From positions 113,522,001 to 113,586,000 of the forward strand of contig JBITNC010000001.1 in the NCBI GenBank assembly GCA_050084985.1: a stretch of 64,000 nt of DNA. Direction: 5' to 3'. Position numbers and translations under genes: made by a program. The notes below the pieces were generated by a model. The model made no database searches and had not been told where the DNA came from. It saw nothing but the letters and a program-made list of their open reading frames with translations. The DNA is from Nageia nagi. Its lineage: Eukaryota > Pinophyta. How positions within the stretch are numbered: position 1 is the stretch's first letter; each line of letters begins with the position of its first letter. Shown here one piece after another: positions 1-11,379 of the stretch.

Positions 1-878
1 GATGATGCATGTTTTTAATGACTCTCTATCTTTTTCTTCCTTATGCAAAGTATGGCATGGACTTGTGCAAAATAAGGAATTATGTAAAGATGTCCCTTAA
101 GGTTGGTAAACAAAACCAATTGGACTCTTAGGTTCCAAGTTATGAATGGATGGTATTTTTATTTATGCACTTGACTTATTATTTCATAATTTTTCTTTAT
201 TTAATTATGTAAAAATACAAACATTGAAATGACCAACCCCCTAAAATGAACACTTCTACACATACATTCCATAACATAACTTTTTTAGGAAGCCATGAGG
301 TGAGGATAAGAGAACTAGAGCCTTTAAGTTTGATGATCCAAAAGGTAAAAAGTTCATACTTCTCAATTGGTCTAGATATAACTCCAATAGGTGGATAGGC
401 TTATGTGTAGTGATACCACATGTTTCCACATCCATTCAAAGATTATCCTAATAACCTATTAATACAACTTGAAACCTAATCAAGATTAATAATTTTGCCA
501 ATCTAATAAACATCATAACCTTGGAAAATAGTAGGTACTTATCCTTATGAGAAAGTACAATACTAACCAAGGTGAACCGATTGAGGATTGGTAGTACTTG
601 GGCTCTTTTTATGCAAGCATCCAAGTGAAGGCCTAATTTTAGATAAAAAAATAAGCCTTTAATAATGTCACTCTTTATCTACAGTTCTTAGTGATGACAA
701 AAGTATCTGGGTTCATGGGATGTATATTTGAGTTATAAAACATTTGCACTTATGAATCTAATCGAGCATATCTTAGTTAATTAAATGTAACATGTATTAC
801 TTACTTGGTTAACACTTAATAGATAATATTAGTTATTGAACCATATGCTTATTATTTTTTAACATTCTTGTGTAGCAA
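1..878 (+). other. Copia-A untranslated leader (partial)
   Basis: No coding potential is seen. The stretch matches the minus-strand leader of Copia-B at about 30225-30990, for example the segment around 545-650 against about 30365-30460. It lies between the off-window 5' LTR and the gag start at 879. Confidence 0.7.
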
Positions 879-1850
879 ATGGAAGACTCCTTTTTACCCA
901 AACACATTCTTGATGGTTCCAACTTTAGGATTTGGAAACCTTGAATGAGACTTGAGTTGTAAGCAAGGAAGCTTTGTAAATAGTGAATGAGAACCTTGTA
1001 CCTCTTACAAATGAGAAGGCATTAGAGGCTTACAACATGAAGAATGAGTTGGCAACATCTATGATTTTTTATGTAGTTTTAGATGATGTCTCTAATGATT
1101 TCCTCTTCAATCTCAGCAAAGGAAGCTTAGGATAAGCTTAAGAAAATTTACCTTGGTTCAAAGTTTTCAATAAGGTTTACTATTCTCAAAAAATTTATCT
1201 CAATCGTGTCAAGAGAAATATGAAAATGTGTCTATCTACTTGAATAAAATTATTAACCTAAAGACCCAACTTGTTGCTTGTGGGTGCAATTGGATCAATG
1301 ATGAGTTCATGGTCTTCATCATTCTCCAAAGTCCTTCAAATTTTGGTAACTTTGTTATGGTTATGAAAATAAGGCTTGATGAAAAAGAAGAAGTCTTCTC
1401 CCTTGAGAACCTTTCTAGGATCCTTTTGAAGCGTGAGGAAACCCTTAACAAAAAGATGTTGATTTCTTCTCCAAAGAATAATAATATTTCTCTAAGAGAA
1501 ACCAAAACTCTTTTCAAGAAGAAGTTCAATCATCATAAGAAATATTATCCTTCTTCCTTCAAAAGGTTTGAGAAAAGAGGCAATGACAACAATAGGAATA
1601 TCAACAATAGCAAGAATAACAACAACAACAACCATTTCAAGTAAAGAGATGAAAAAGGTAAAGCAAACAATCCAAACTCAAAAAATTTTGATAGAAATTA
1701 TAACTATTGTGGCATATAGGATCACAAAGAAGTTGATTGCTACAAAAAGAAAAGAGAGTAAAAGAGCAAAGGCAATGGTAATGTAAAGAACTTCAAAGGA
1801 AGGAAGAATATTCAAGCTATTTTAACTACAATTCTCTACTCCATGTCTCA
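879..1850 (+). pseudogene. Copia-A gag remnant
   Basis: A start at 879 opens MEDSFLPKHILDGSNFRIWK, the usual N-terminus of plant Copia gag (DUF4219/UBN2 type). Stops and frame changes follow. The longest open piece (1228-1644) keeps the UBN2-like core and ends in an Asn-rich tract (about 1570-1640). A zinc knuckle of CX2CX4HX4C type follows at about 1690-1745, but its first Cys is replaced by Tyr and a stop falls inside it. Gag normally packages element RNA into cytoplasmic particles. This copy cannot. Confidence 0.8.
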
Positions 1851-3200
1851 CTTTTTTTCATTTAGTTGGATTATTGACTTTGTTTGCACTAATCACCTAT
1901 GCTTTGAAAAGGATAAGTTTGAGAACTTTCACAAGTATAGATAAGATGCAATTGTGATAGGTGATAACTCTATCTTTGAATTCCAAAGTATTGTAACTAT
2001 GTTGATTCATAAGAAGGTTTTTGAAAATGTTCTCTATGTTCCTAAACTTAGGATGAACCTTCTCTCCATGATTCAAATTGCAAGGAAAGGGTACTCATTT
2101 GAGTTCATCTCTCAATCTTGATGCATTAAGAAAGGACTTGCCATGTTGGTTAAAAAATCAATGAAAGATGATTTATATATTATGGATCAAATTTCAACAA
2201 AGATGTGTCTTGCTACTAGTGTCTATTCTATAAGTAATCTTTGGCACCATCATTTAGGGCACCTTAATCACAAGAGTATTCAAGTCATGAAAGATTAAGA
2301 ACTTATGGAAGGTTTTCCTTCAATTTCATCTTTAATTGGTCTATGTGAGAAGTGCATCCTCGATAAGATGCATAGGCAAAATTTTGAAAAAAATAAAGCA
2401 ACAAGAGCATCTCAACCTATTCAACTTATGCATTCAAATTTGATGGGTCCATTTTAGACTAAGTCACTTGGAGGAGCATCTTACATCTTGACCTTCATTG
2501 CTGACTTTAGTAAGATGACCTTTGTATATCTACTTGAGTACAAGGATTAAACCTTTGAGATTTTTAAGGTTTTTAAAGCCTTTATTGAGAATAAAACTAA
2601 CTTTAAAATTAAGATGTTGAGATTAGATAATGGGGGAGAATATAAAAATAATGAGTTCAATGACTATTGTGCTAAGTATGGAATCAAGAGGTAGTTTACG
2701 ATTCCTTACACTCCTTAGTAGAATGGTGTTGCCAAAATAAAAAATAGAATAATTATGGAAATGGTTAAATGCATGTTAGGTAATCTTCCTAGTTTCTTAT
2801 GGGGTGAAGCAATAAGCATTGCTATTTACACCTTGAATAGATGTCCCACAAAATTTATTCAAAGTAAAACTCCTTTTGAGGTATAGTTAGGAAGAAAACC
2901 TATTTCACACCTTAGGGTGTTTGGTTGTGAAGCATTCTCCTACATTATTTCTAAGAAAAGGAAGAAGTTAGACAAAAGAGCTAAAAAATGCATCTTCATA
3001 GATTTTGATAGTCAGCATAGAGGCTATAGGCTTTACTCTCCATCCTATAATGTAGTGTTCATTTCAAGGGATATAAAGTTCAATGAATTTCTTAAAGAAT
3101 CTACTTATAATGAGGATGTTGATGATCCAAATGACTTGTTAGTTACTCCTAGCTAGTTGGATATTGATATAGTCAAGTCACCTCAGGAACAAAACTCTCC
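1850..3200 (+). pseudogene. Copia-A protease and integrase remnant
   Basis: The protease active-site region reads WIIDFVCTNHLCF, where Copia normally has DSG; the Ser-Gly pair is lost. A GAG-pre-integrase region follows with the HHCC pattern (LWHHHLGHLNHKS then CEKC, about 2240-2360). The integrase core keeps MLRLDNGGEY (about 2610-2640), and the usual TPQQNGVAERKNR block is damaged by two adjacent stops (about 2709-2720) and substitutions. The C-terminal part is open at 2917-3156 (FGCEAFSYI, then GYRLYSPSYNVVFISRDIKF). At least eight in-frame stops are visible. Confidence 0.85.
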
Positions 3201-3229
3201 AACTCAAAGGGTAACAAGGAGTATGACTT

Positions 3230-4520
3230 AAAAAAAATCTTTATTTACCAAAATTGATAACAAGCATGAGTGCTAGATGGAAGCCATGAAAATGGAGTAT
3301 GAGATGCTTATAAAAAGTGAAACTTAGGATTTAGTTCCTTATCCCAATAAGAAAAATGTAATTGGTAATAAATGGATCTATAAGGTCAAGTACAATTCTA
3401 TTGGGGATATTAAAAAATATAAGGTAGCCAAAGGTTTTGCTTAGAAATATGGTGTAGATTATGAGAAAACTTTTGCTCCTTTGGGAAAGATATCTATTGT
3501 GAGAATTATCCTTGCTCTTTCTATAGCTTAAGGATGGAAAGTTTTTCAACTTGATATCAAGAGTCATTTTTCAATAGTGACTTAGTTATGGAAATCTTCA
3601 TGAATCAATTAGAAGGGTTCATTGTGAAAGGAAAAGAGTCTTTTATGTCAAGCTAAAAAAGTCATTATACAAACTTAAGCAAGCACCTAGAGCCCAATAT
3701 AGAAGATTTCAAGGCATTTTGTAGACATTGGTTTCTCCAAGTGCTTTTTAGACTTCAATTTATATGTGATCACTCAAGCAAAATACATGGTATTGATTCT
3801 CCTTTATGTATATGATCTTTTGATTACTAGGAACAATGATGAAATCATTCAAGAGTGCATATCCAAACTTAAGGCAACATTGAAATGATTGATCTTGGTC
3901 TCTTGCACTACTATATTGGAATGCAAGTGTACCAATATAAGAATTATACTTATCTTAGCCAATCTAAGTATATATAAATATCTTGTATAAGTTTGGAATT
4001 GAGGAGTGTAGATATGTTGTGATCCTAGTTTCTTTTGGAATCCCTATTTCTATGAGCTCTAACTCTTAGTTGGATGATGCTACAGCTTATAGGTAATTAA
4101 TTGGTAGTCTTCTATATTTTACTATTTCTAGGCAAGATATTACCTTTGCAATGAATTTGATGGCACAATTCATGTAGAAGCCATATGTTTAGCACCTCAA
4201 TGCTATTAAGTAAATCTTGAGGTATGTTGTAGGGATGAAGAATCTTGCTCTCTTTCTCATTTGTTATCTCAAGGTTCTTAAAGTCTAATTCTAGGGGAGA
4301 TAGAGATGACAAAAATTCAACCTATACGTATGTTTTTAGCATTAGTTTAGGTGCTATCTCTTGGGATTCTAAGAAGCATCCTACTATTTCTCTTTATACC
4401 ATAAGTATTTTCCATCCATTTTTAACTCTATTGATTTTTTCACCAAACCCCTTCCTAAAGCTCAATTTGACAACTTACGAATGTTATCAAGTTGGTGAAG
4501 TTTCCCTCAAGGGGGAGTGA
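3230..4520 (+). pseudogene. Copia-A reverse transcriptase and RNase H remnant
   Basis: The RVT_2 start is recognisable (VIGNKWIYKVKYN, about 3358-3395), then GVDYEKTFAP and WKVFQLDIKS. The catalytic YVDD motif reads YVYD (about 3806-3817), so the first metal-binding Asp is gone. Frame changes occur near 3565 and 3640. The RNase H region keeps LIGSLLYFTISRQDITFA and GAISWDSKKH, and the usual C-terminal end FTKPLPKAQFDNLRM is at about 4435-4482. RNase H appears shortened relative to intact Copia. Confidence 0.8.
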
Positions 4521-5169
4521 AGTTTGAATTTTTATATTGAATTCATTTTTTGTGATGATAACTTCACCCCTAGGAGAATTTTATGCTATATAGTATTGAT
4601 TTTATTGTACACCTTTGTGTTAAGTTTGCTCTACTTGAGGAACTTGTTGTACAAAGTTTTTTAGAGCAAAAATTGGCCAATATAGCATTGTTCAGTTATC
4701 CATGTGTGAGGAACTTTTATGTATCTTTTAGCACTATTTATTTATCCATATGTAAGGAAATTATATGTGCAATTTATTTTTTACTCTACTTGTTATGATA
4801 ATCAACACATTTTTTGTATATAGCAGGTGACTATGGTTTTTGGTTTGGCATCTTTGTGATCACTTTTAGTTCACCATTGATTAGTTTATGATGGCATATA
4901 TCCTATTGATATGATCATGTTGCATATAAACAATCTTATTTTCTAAGCTACTTTTGACTTACAAGTTTCTCTAAAATTGTAGGTTACTTACTTTGAGTAT
5001 GTAGGCTTATGAAGAATCTTCATGACTTCCAGTTGGATGACTACTTCATATACATTAAAACTAGTTGTGATTAATGATTGTATTTAGCAAAGTAGTGAGT
5101 CTCAAACTAGAACTTTTCTTACTTTCTCTCCTTCTTTCTATCTTATTCACTCTATCCCAATATTACATT
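4521..5169 (+). other. Copia-A 3' untranslated region
   Basis: Non-coding stretch between the end of RNase H and the polypurine tract. It matches the minus-strand region of Copia-B at about 26085-26790, so it belongs to the element. No function can be assigned. Confidence 0.6.
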
Positions 5170-5178
5170 AAGGGGGAG
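5170..5178 (+). other. Copia-A polypurine tract
   Basis: Purine run AAGGGGGAG directly before the TG that starts the 3' LTR. It is the primer site for plus-strand DNA synthesis. Copia-B has the same tract on the minus strand at 26065-26074. Confidence 0.85.
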
Positions 5179-5672
5179 TGTTGGAATGTATAATGCATTA
5201 TTGGAAAGGTTTTATAATAATTTCTATGTAAGTTCACTAATACTTAAGGGTATCATTTGATACCTTAAGTATTTAAATGAATATGATAATGTAACTTGTT
5301 CTACACTCCACATCATGAGCATTCCCTTTGGGTAAAAGGATGTGCATGTCATGCTTTTGTATATTGGGTAAAAAAGTGATCCAAAAAGGGATTTTGGCCT
5401 ATAAATAGAAGGCTCCTTCTTTGGATCAAATGCTAATTTTTGGAGTAAATTTATGCTAGAGAATATTTTTTAGGAGATGAGAATAGGAGGATTGTAAGAG
5501 TTCATATTTATTAAATAGTGAGATATAGTTAGTGGATGTACTCCTAGTGGAGGAACCACTTATATCTTATGTTATTTTTGTGAGATTGCTTTGTGAGTTT
5601 GTTATATGTGATTTTTGAGATTACATGTGATCTTGGGAGTTTAGAGTTGTTTAGTTTATAGTTCAACTCTCA
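5179..5672 (+). repeat. Copia-A 3' LTR (494 bp)
   Basis: Starts TGTTGGAATG and ends CTCTCA. It is clearly homologous to both LTRs of Copia-B (25566-26064 and 32976-33461, minus strand), which fixes both ends. It contains TATAAATA at 5400-5407, unlike the Copia-B LTRs, where this box is mutated. The 5 bases after it (CAAAC, 5673-5677) would be the target-site duplication, but the partner is off-window. Confidence 0.9.
5400..5407 (+). promoter_or_regulatory. TATA box in the Copia-A LTR
   Basis: TATAAATA about 220 bp into the LTR, the expected place for the RNA polymerase II promoter between U3 and R. In the Copia-B LTRs the same position reads TACAAATA and TAGAAATA. Confidence 0.6.
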
Positions 5673-7640
5673 CAAACATAATATGTGTTCTACTTGCATG
5701 CAGTCATACAGGTATAATGGATGAGGGTTGTAAAGACTTTAATATCATGAGTGATTCATATTGCATTATTCCTATGATTAATCGTTATAAATGTATTGTT
5801 TACCTTCTTGTTCATGTAGGATATCTTGAGGGAGCTTTGAACTTCATTGGTAAATTACCCATAAAACATGAATTGGATGTGGATGTGTCTACTTGGTGCT
5901 TGTAAATTAAATGTTTTGGTTTTAAATGCTATAATATACACATATGCAAAATGTAGAGCAGACCCTTATGTCATGAAGGACTCTAATTATAATATTCTTG
6001 GGATGAATCATTATACATGCATGGTTGACCTTCTTGGTCATGCAAGCTATCTTGAGGGGTCAAACTTTGAACTTCATTATTGAAATACCCATAAAATATG
6101 AATTGGGCATGTGAATATGTCTACTTGGTTCTTATAAATCAAATGTTGTGGTTTTGAATGCCCTAATAGGTATGTATCCAAAATATGTAACAAACCCTTA
6201 CAACATAAGGGAATCTTATTGTATTATTCTTAGTCATATGAATCATTATACATGTATCATTGATCTTCTTGGATGTGCAAGCTATCTTGAGGGAGCTTTA
6301 CTTCTTTTCCAAAATACCCATAGAATATGAATTAGGTGTGTGGATGTGTCTACTTGGTGCTTGTAAATTCAATGTTATGGTTTTGAATGCCTTGATAGAC
6401 ATGTATGTAAAATGCATAACAAAACCCTTACTACATGAGGGATTCTTATTACATTGTTCCTAGTATGAATCTTTATACATTAATTATTGACCTTGTTAGT
6501 CATATAGGATATCCTAAGGGAGATTTGAACTTCATTTCCAAAATACCCATAAAAAATGAATTAGGTGTGTAGATGTGTCTACTTGGTGCTTGTAAATTGA
6601 ATTTTATGGTTTTGAATTCCCTGATAGATATGTATGCAAAATGTGAAACAAACCTTTATAGCATGAAGGAATCTTATTGCATTATTCTTGGGATGAATTA
6701 TTATACATGCATTGTTGACCTTCTTGGCCATGTAGGCTATCTCGAGGGAACTCTAGACTCATTTCTAAAATACCAGAAAACTTGAATTGGGTGTGTGGAT
6801 GTGTCTACTTGGTTCTTGTAAATTTAATGTTGTGGTTTTGAATGCCTTGATAGATATGTATGCAAAATTCAAAATAATCCCTTACAACATGAGGGACTCT
6901 TATTGCATTATTCCTTGGATAATCATTATACATGCATTATTGGCCCTCTTTCTTATGCAAGATATCTTGAGAAATATTTGAACTTCATTGCCAAAATATG
7001 TATTAAAATTTAATTGGGTATATTTATGTGTCTACTTGGTGCTTGTAATCAAATGGTGTGATTTTAAACACCCTAATAGACATGTATGCAAATTGTGGAA
7101 TAAGCCCTTAAAGAATGATAGAATCTTATTGCATTATTCATGGGAAGAATAATTATACATGCATTGTTTACCTTCTTAGTCATGTAGGATATCTTAAGGG
7201 AGCTTTGAACCTCATCACAAAATACCCATAAAACATAAATTGAGTGTATCTACTTGATTCTTGTAAAATGAATGTTATGATTTTGAATACCTAGATAGAC
7301 ATGCATTAATTATGCAAAAATAGTAACTCTTACTTGCAATATTCCTAGAATGATTCATTAGACATGAATTGTTGGCCTTTTTGGAAATGAAATCTATCTT
7401 GAGGGAGCTTTGAATTTCATTATAAAAATACCCATAACAATTGAATTGGGTGTTTGGATGTGTCTAATTGGTGCTTGTAAATTGAACATTGTGGTTTTGA
7501 ATGTCCTAATAAACATGTGTGCAAAATATGGAAGAATACACAAGGCTTGAGAATTATTTAACAAGATGCATGATGCAATTATAGATTCATGGTATGCAAT
7601 GATTACAGGATACACTCATCCTGAAGGAAATTTTAGGCTT
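5673..7640 (+). repeat. Tandem array of about eight 228-bp units derived from a PPR-E gene
   Basis: The phrase encoding MCLLGACK plus the following Asn-Val-x-Val-Leu-Asn recurs near 5885, 6110, 6340, 6570, 6795, 7020, 7235 and 7450, a spacing of about 213-232 bp. Each unit joins a PPR-motif half (VLNALIDMYAKC) to an E-motif half (MNHYTCIVDLLGHAGYLEGAL, then GVWMCLLGACK). The E motif is followed directly by the next PPR half, so the repeat is fused inside coding sequence. A 228-bp unit is 76 codons and keeps frame. Today stops and frameshifts break every unit. PPR proteins bind organelle RNA and E-class members act in C-to-U editing, but this array is not a working gene. The left edge is cut by Copia-A. 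Confidence 0.85.
5717..5905 (+). pseudogene. First PPR-E fragment of the array, next to Copia-A
   Basis: Encodes MDEGCKDFNIMSDSYCIIP followed by a degenerate E motif (YLEGALNFIGKLPIKHELDV). Unlike later units it still carries the upstream PPR segment (VCVLLACSHTGIMDEG, from about 5683), as in the separate PPR copies at 47390 and 48620. It is therefore the least rearranged unit and shows what Copia-A landed in. A stop ends it at 5905. Confidence 0.75.
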
Positions 7641-7659
7641 TGAAGAAGATAGAAGGAAG

Positions 7660-8640
7660 AATACACTCATCAAAATATTCATCAAAATTTGGCCTAATCT
7701 AGATGAAAATTGAGGATGAAACATGGAAAGTTAGATGATTGTAGAAGATGTGTACATAGTTACACTCCTATGAGAATTCCTACTATTCAAGTTTAAACAT
7801 GAAGATGACCTAAAGAAAGTCCTAAAACTAGGACCTTGGTTCCTAGGTAAGAAATTAAGGATTGATGTTTAATATTTCAATTTGATCCCCACCAAGATAA
7901 GATTCCTTGAATTACCATTGAAATATTAGAATGTGAATGTGATAGTAGAAATGGTGATAATATAGGAGAACTAGTTACAATAAAAAGGTTACAAAATAAG
8001 AAAAGAGGATGATGGAAGCTTGAGTATGCATCAACATTGACATATCTAGGAGCTTAAAATGGAAATATATATAGATGAAGAGGATGGAGGGACATGGGTG
8101 CAACCTGTTATATATGACAATCTATGAGTAAGGTGTGGAATCTGCCAAAAGTTTGATCACTACATGAGGGAGTGCTTAGATAAGAAAGAACCAAGAAATG
8201 ATGAAATAAAGAAGAACAAAAGGGAGTAGTAAAGAGACGGTGGTCAATCATTGAGACAAGTTGTAGGTAGGGCTAGAGGAACTATCCACCAAGGATAAAT
8301 AATAAGATACCAATTCCAAACCAAAATAATATGCAAGCTAGTAATATCTAAAAGAATTGTTTTTAGGAATTAGAATGGATTAATGAGGATAATCAAAAAA
8401 TGGAGAAACATAATGGAAAAGGAAGTAGTAATATAGGAATTAACTCAAAAGAAACAAATATAGATTTATATGTATAGCAAAGAATTAGGAAAAGGAAAAA
8501 ATAAGAGATGGATGATTATAATAAATAAGGCAAATAGGATGAAGAAGGCCTAATCATTGTAGAAACAAGTACCACACTAAGGAAATCTTAGGATGCAGGA
8601 AAACCTTAGCCATGTAGACCAAATAAAAAGAAAACAAATG
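7660..8640 (+). pseudogene. LINE ORF1 (gag-like, DUF4283 plus zinc knuckle) remnant
   Basis: Pieces such as LGPWFLGKKLRID-like sequence (about 7825-7865) and GGTWVQPVIYDNL (about 8090-8125) resemble plant LINE ORF1 proteins. They are followed by a CX2CX4HX4C knuckle, CGICQKFDHYMREC (about 8135-8176), with all four metal ligands intact. The rest is a basic, low-complexity tail. ORF1 normally binds the element RNA. Several stops show that this copy is dead. Confidence 0.65.
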
Positions 8641-8727
8641 AGAAGAAAACTTTACAAGATATTACTAATATATTTTAGAGTACTCTAGAGCAAGTGTGGG
8701 GTATTTTTTCCCTACAAAATCCTCAAT

Positions 8728-9540
8728 GAAGGCCCTCATTTGGAACATAAAGCGATGGAATTCCCTTGACAGAAAAAGGTCCCTAAAGGAACTTTGTAAA
8801 GCACTAATACTGGAAATGATTTTGATTTAAGAGTATAAGTTGTAGGATAATAAGATGATGTTAATTAAGCAAAACATTTATAAGGATGTCTATTACAAAT
8901 GGAGGGAATCTATAGGAATTGCTAGGGGATTGATGACATTATGGAATCTAAAGACTATCAATCCCTTCAAAAATCCTCCAACTACCTACATTTCTTTTGC
9001 ACTTTTATTGAGACAAGCTTTACCTTTTTACTTACAAATTTGTATGCACCAAATGATCACTTATAAAGAAGAAGATGGTTAAAATATTTATCATTGTAAA
9101 GGAAACACTTCAATTATTAGCCTTGGTTAATAATAGGAGATTTTAATACCCCATTATTACTCCATGAAAAGAAAGGAAGAGATGAAGTGGAAGAAATATG
9201 ACGGACTTGAGGTGGTTTTGACGAAAAATGAGCTCATGGATATGGATCTGATAGGAAATGAGTTCACCTAGGATAATGCTTTAGTTGAGGATGACCTCAT
9301 CCAATCTTGATTTTATAGGAAAGTTTATCAATAGAATGGTTAACCCAATTCCCTAACTATACCTTGTTAACTAAGCTAAAATTCAAGTCAAATCACAACC
9401 CCATATTCCTTCAGGAATCCACATATTAGAAAAGGAAATAACCCTTCATATTTGAATCCATGTGGCTATCTAATCATCACCTCCAAGATCAGATCCATGG
9501 ATGGAGATACATTAAATTCAAGATAACTAAGATATTTCAG
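8728..9540 (+). pseudogene. LINE ORF2 endonuclease domain remnant
   Basis: Starts MKALIWNIKRWNSLDRKR, the usual opening of the plant LINE endonuclease (WNIRG-like). It continues through LKELCKALILEM to an open piece at 8855-9082 and the conserved catalytic block WLIIGDFNTPL (about 9125-9155). The GDFN motif is part of the active site that nicks target DNA. Stops are present at about 8828 and repeatedly after 9200. Confidence 0.75.
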
Positions 9541-9559
9541 CTAGAAGTTGGACTAAATA

Positions 9560-11000
9560 ATGTGAATTTTAAGCTTAAAGAATGAAATAGAGTTGTCTTT
9601 TGGGACTTGGATAGGAGGAAGGAATCCATCAAATGAAAATGGAACAAACAGAAGATGTAAAACATTCCCAAGAAAGATAAAAAGAATTAAAAATGGTTGA
9701 GAAGGAAATAGAAAAAAATATAATAAGCTACTCAGAGAGGAAGAAGTACATTGCAAGAAAAAATCTCAAATAACTTTTCTCAAGGAAGGAGATAGAAATA
9801 CCAAATTTTCAAAATCACCACCATGAGGAGGTGAGCATTTAAGAAGATAAGGGGAATTAATAGAGAATATGAGATCTTGATAATATAGGAAGAAGAGATG
9901 AATGAAAATATTATCAATTTCTATAAGAACCCACTTACTCTAAAATCTAGATAAAGAGGTGGATCATAATGCTACTACACTTTGCTAGAACATATCCCAA
10001 CCTTGATTGGAGAGGATAATCAAAAGATAATGACACCATTTATAAAAGAAGAAATTGAAAGAGTAGTACTTATGATGGGGAAATACAAATCTCTAAGGAT
10101 AGATGACTTCTCAACATGTTTCTTTCAAGCATTTTGGGAGATTATTAATGATGATGTCATGGTAGCTATAAATAAATTCCATCAATTTTTTAAGAGTTGG
10201 AATAGAACCTTCTTGGTTTTAAGTCCAAAAATTCAAGGAGTTATATAAGTAAATTATTTTAGATTAATAAATTTATGCAATATGGTGTACAAAATAAGAA
10301 CAAAGGTACATGCAAACATGGTATCTAAAATCATCCCCAAAATCATCTCACTAAAAAAAGATGGGTTTGTCCACGAGAGACAAATTGTAGATGGAATCAT
10401 AATGATGTATGAAACCTTGTACTCTATAAAATGATAAAAAGAAAAAAAAATGGTACTAAAACTAGATATGTAAAAGGCCTATGACAAAGTATCTTGTACT
10501 TCTTGGACCAAGTACTAGCAAGATTTCTATTTTACCCAAAATGAAGGAGATGGATCATCTTATGCATATCTACAACTACATTCTCAGTCCTAGTCAATGG
10601 GGCTACAAGGTTCTTCAATTCAACAAGAAGGCTAAGCTAAGGGGAACCCATATCTCCCTACCTATTCATCATTCTAGTACAAGCACTAGGAAGGACTTTG
10701 AAGGTAGTGAGAATATGGGGATCATTGAGAGGAATAGTCCTTGATCTAAGTTGTAACTTGATTACCCACCATTAATTTGTAGATGATGCAATCTTGATTA
10801 GGAAGGCTAGTATGATGGAAGCAAGTATATATCTCGAAATATATCCTAGATATCTATGAAAAAGCATTTAATGAGATAATCAACTATGGAAAAACTAGCA
10901 TCTACTTTCTAAATACCCTAATGGAAAGACAACATGAAGTGTCAACAATTTTCCAATGTCAAATAGGAGAGTTGTATGTGGGATATACTAAGCTTTATAA
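9560..11000 (+). pseudogene. LINE ORF2 reverse transcriptase domain remnant
   Basis: The linker motif FLKEGDRNTKF (about 9778-9810) is typical just before LINE RT. The piece at 9982-10248 reads PFIKEEIERVVLMMGKYKS and FFQAFWEIINDDV. It is followed by VNYFRLINLCNMVYKI and KDGFVHERQIVDGI (about 10250-10400), then LDM-KAYDKVS. In other frames the blocks FSVLVNG and ISPYLFIILVQALGR (about 10580-10695) are followed by HQFVDDAIL (about 10771-10797), the equivalent of the catalytic FADD box with both Asp kept. At least four frame changes are needed to follow the domain. Confidence 0.8.
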
Positions 11001-11379
11001 GTAATATTTAGCTTGTAAAATTGATATTATAAAGCATGCTAGTGTATCTAACAAACATCTTCAAGATCCTAACCTTGGTAGCAGAAAGGTTAGATCAAAT
11101 TTATAATTTCTTTATTTGGAATAGGCTAGAAGAGAATAGGAAGATGTTGCCTGTAGATAGGGAAAAGGCCTAGAAGAAAAAGAAGGAAGGAGATTTGGGG
11201 ATTTGATTAATAAAATGATTTAATTAGGACCTTAAAATGAAGATGGACTAAAGGGGGGCTATACGATGAAGATAACATAGATTGGATTGAAGTCTATAGA
11301 GCTAAGTATTTTGAAGGGAGGATTGTGTAATGAGGATAAAAAATATTATAATGGATTGGTTGATATGAGGGACACCATA

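Larger units (their letters stand above)
1..5672 (+). mobile_element. Copia-A, decayed Ty1-copia retrotransposon (5' end outside the window)
   Basis: The element reads leader, gag, protease, integrase, RT, RNase H, polypurine tract and 3' LTR. The RT following integrase is the Copia order. Its sister Copia-B (25566-33461, minus strand) aligns with it along nearly the whole length. By that alignment window base 1 matches about 30990 of Copia-B, so roughly 2 kb of leader plus the 5' LTR should lie upstream of the window. All coding regions are full of stop codons and frameshifts, so it cannot make its own proteins. It sits in PPR-derived DNA: sequence just after its 3' LTR resumes a PPR/E-motif reading frame. 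Confidence 0.9.
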
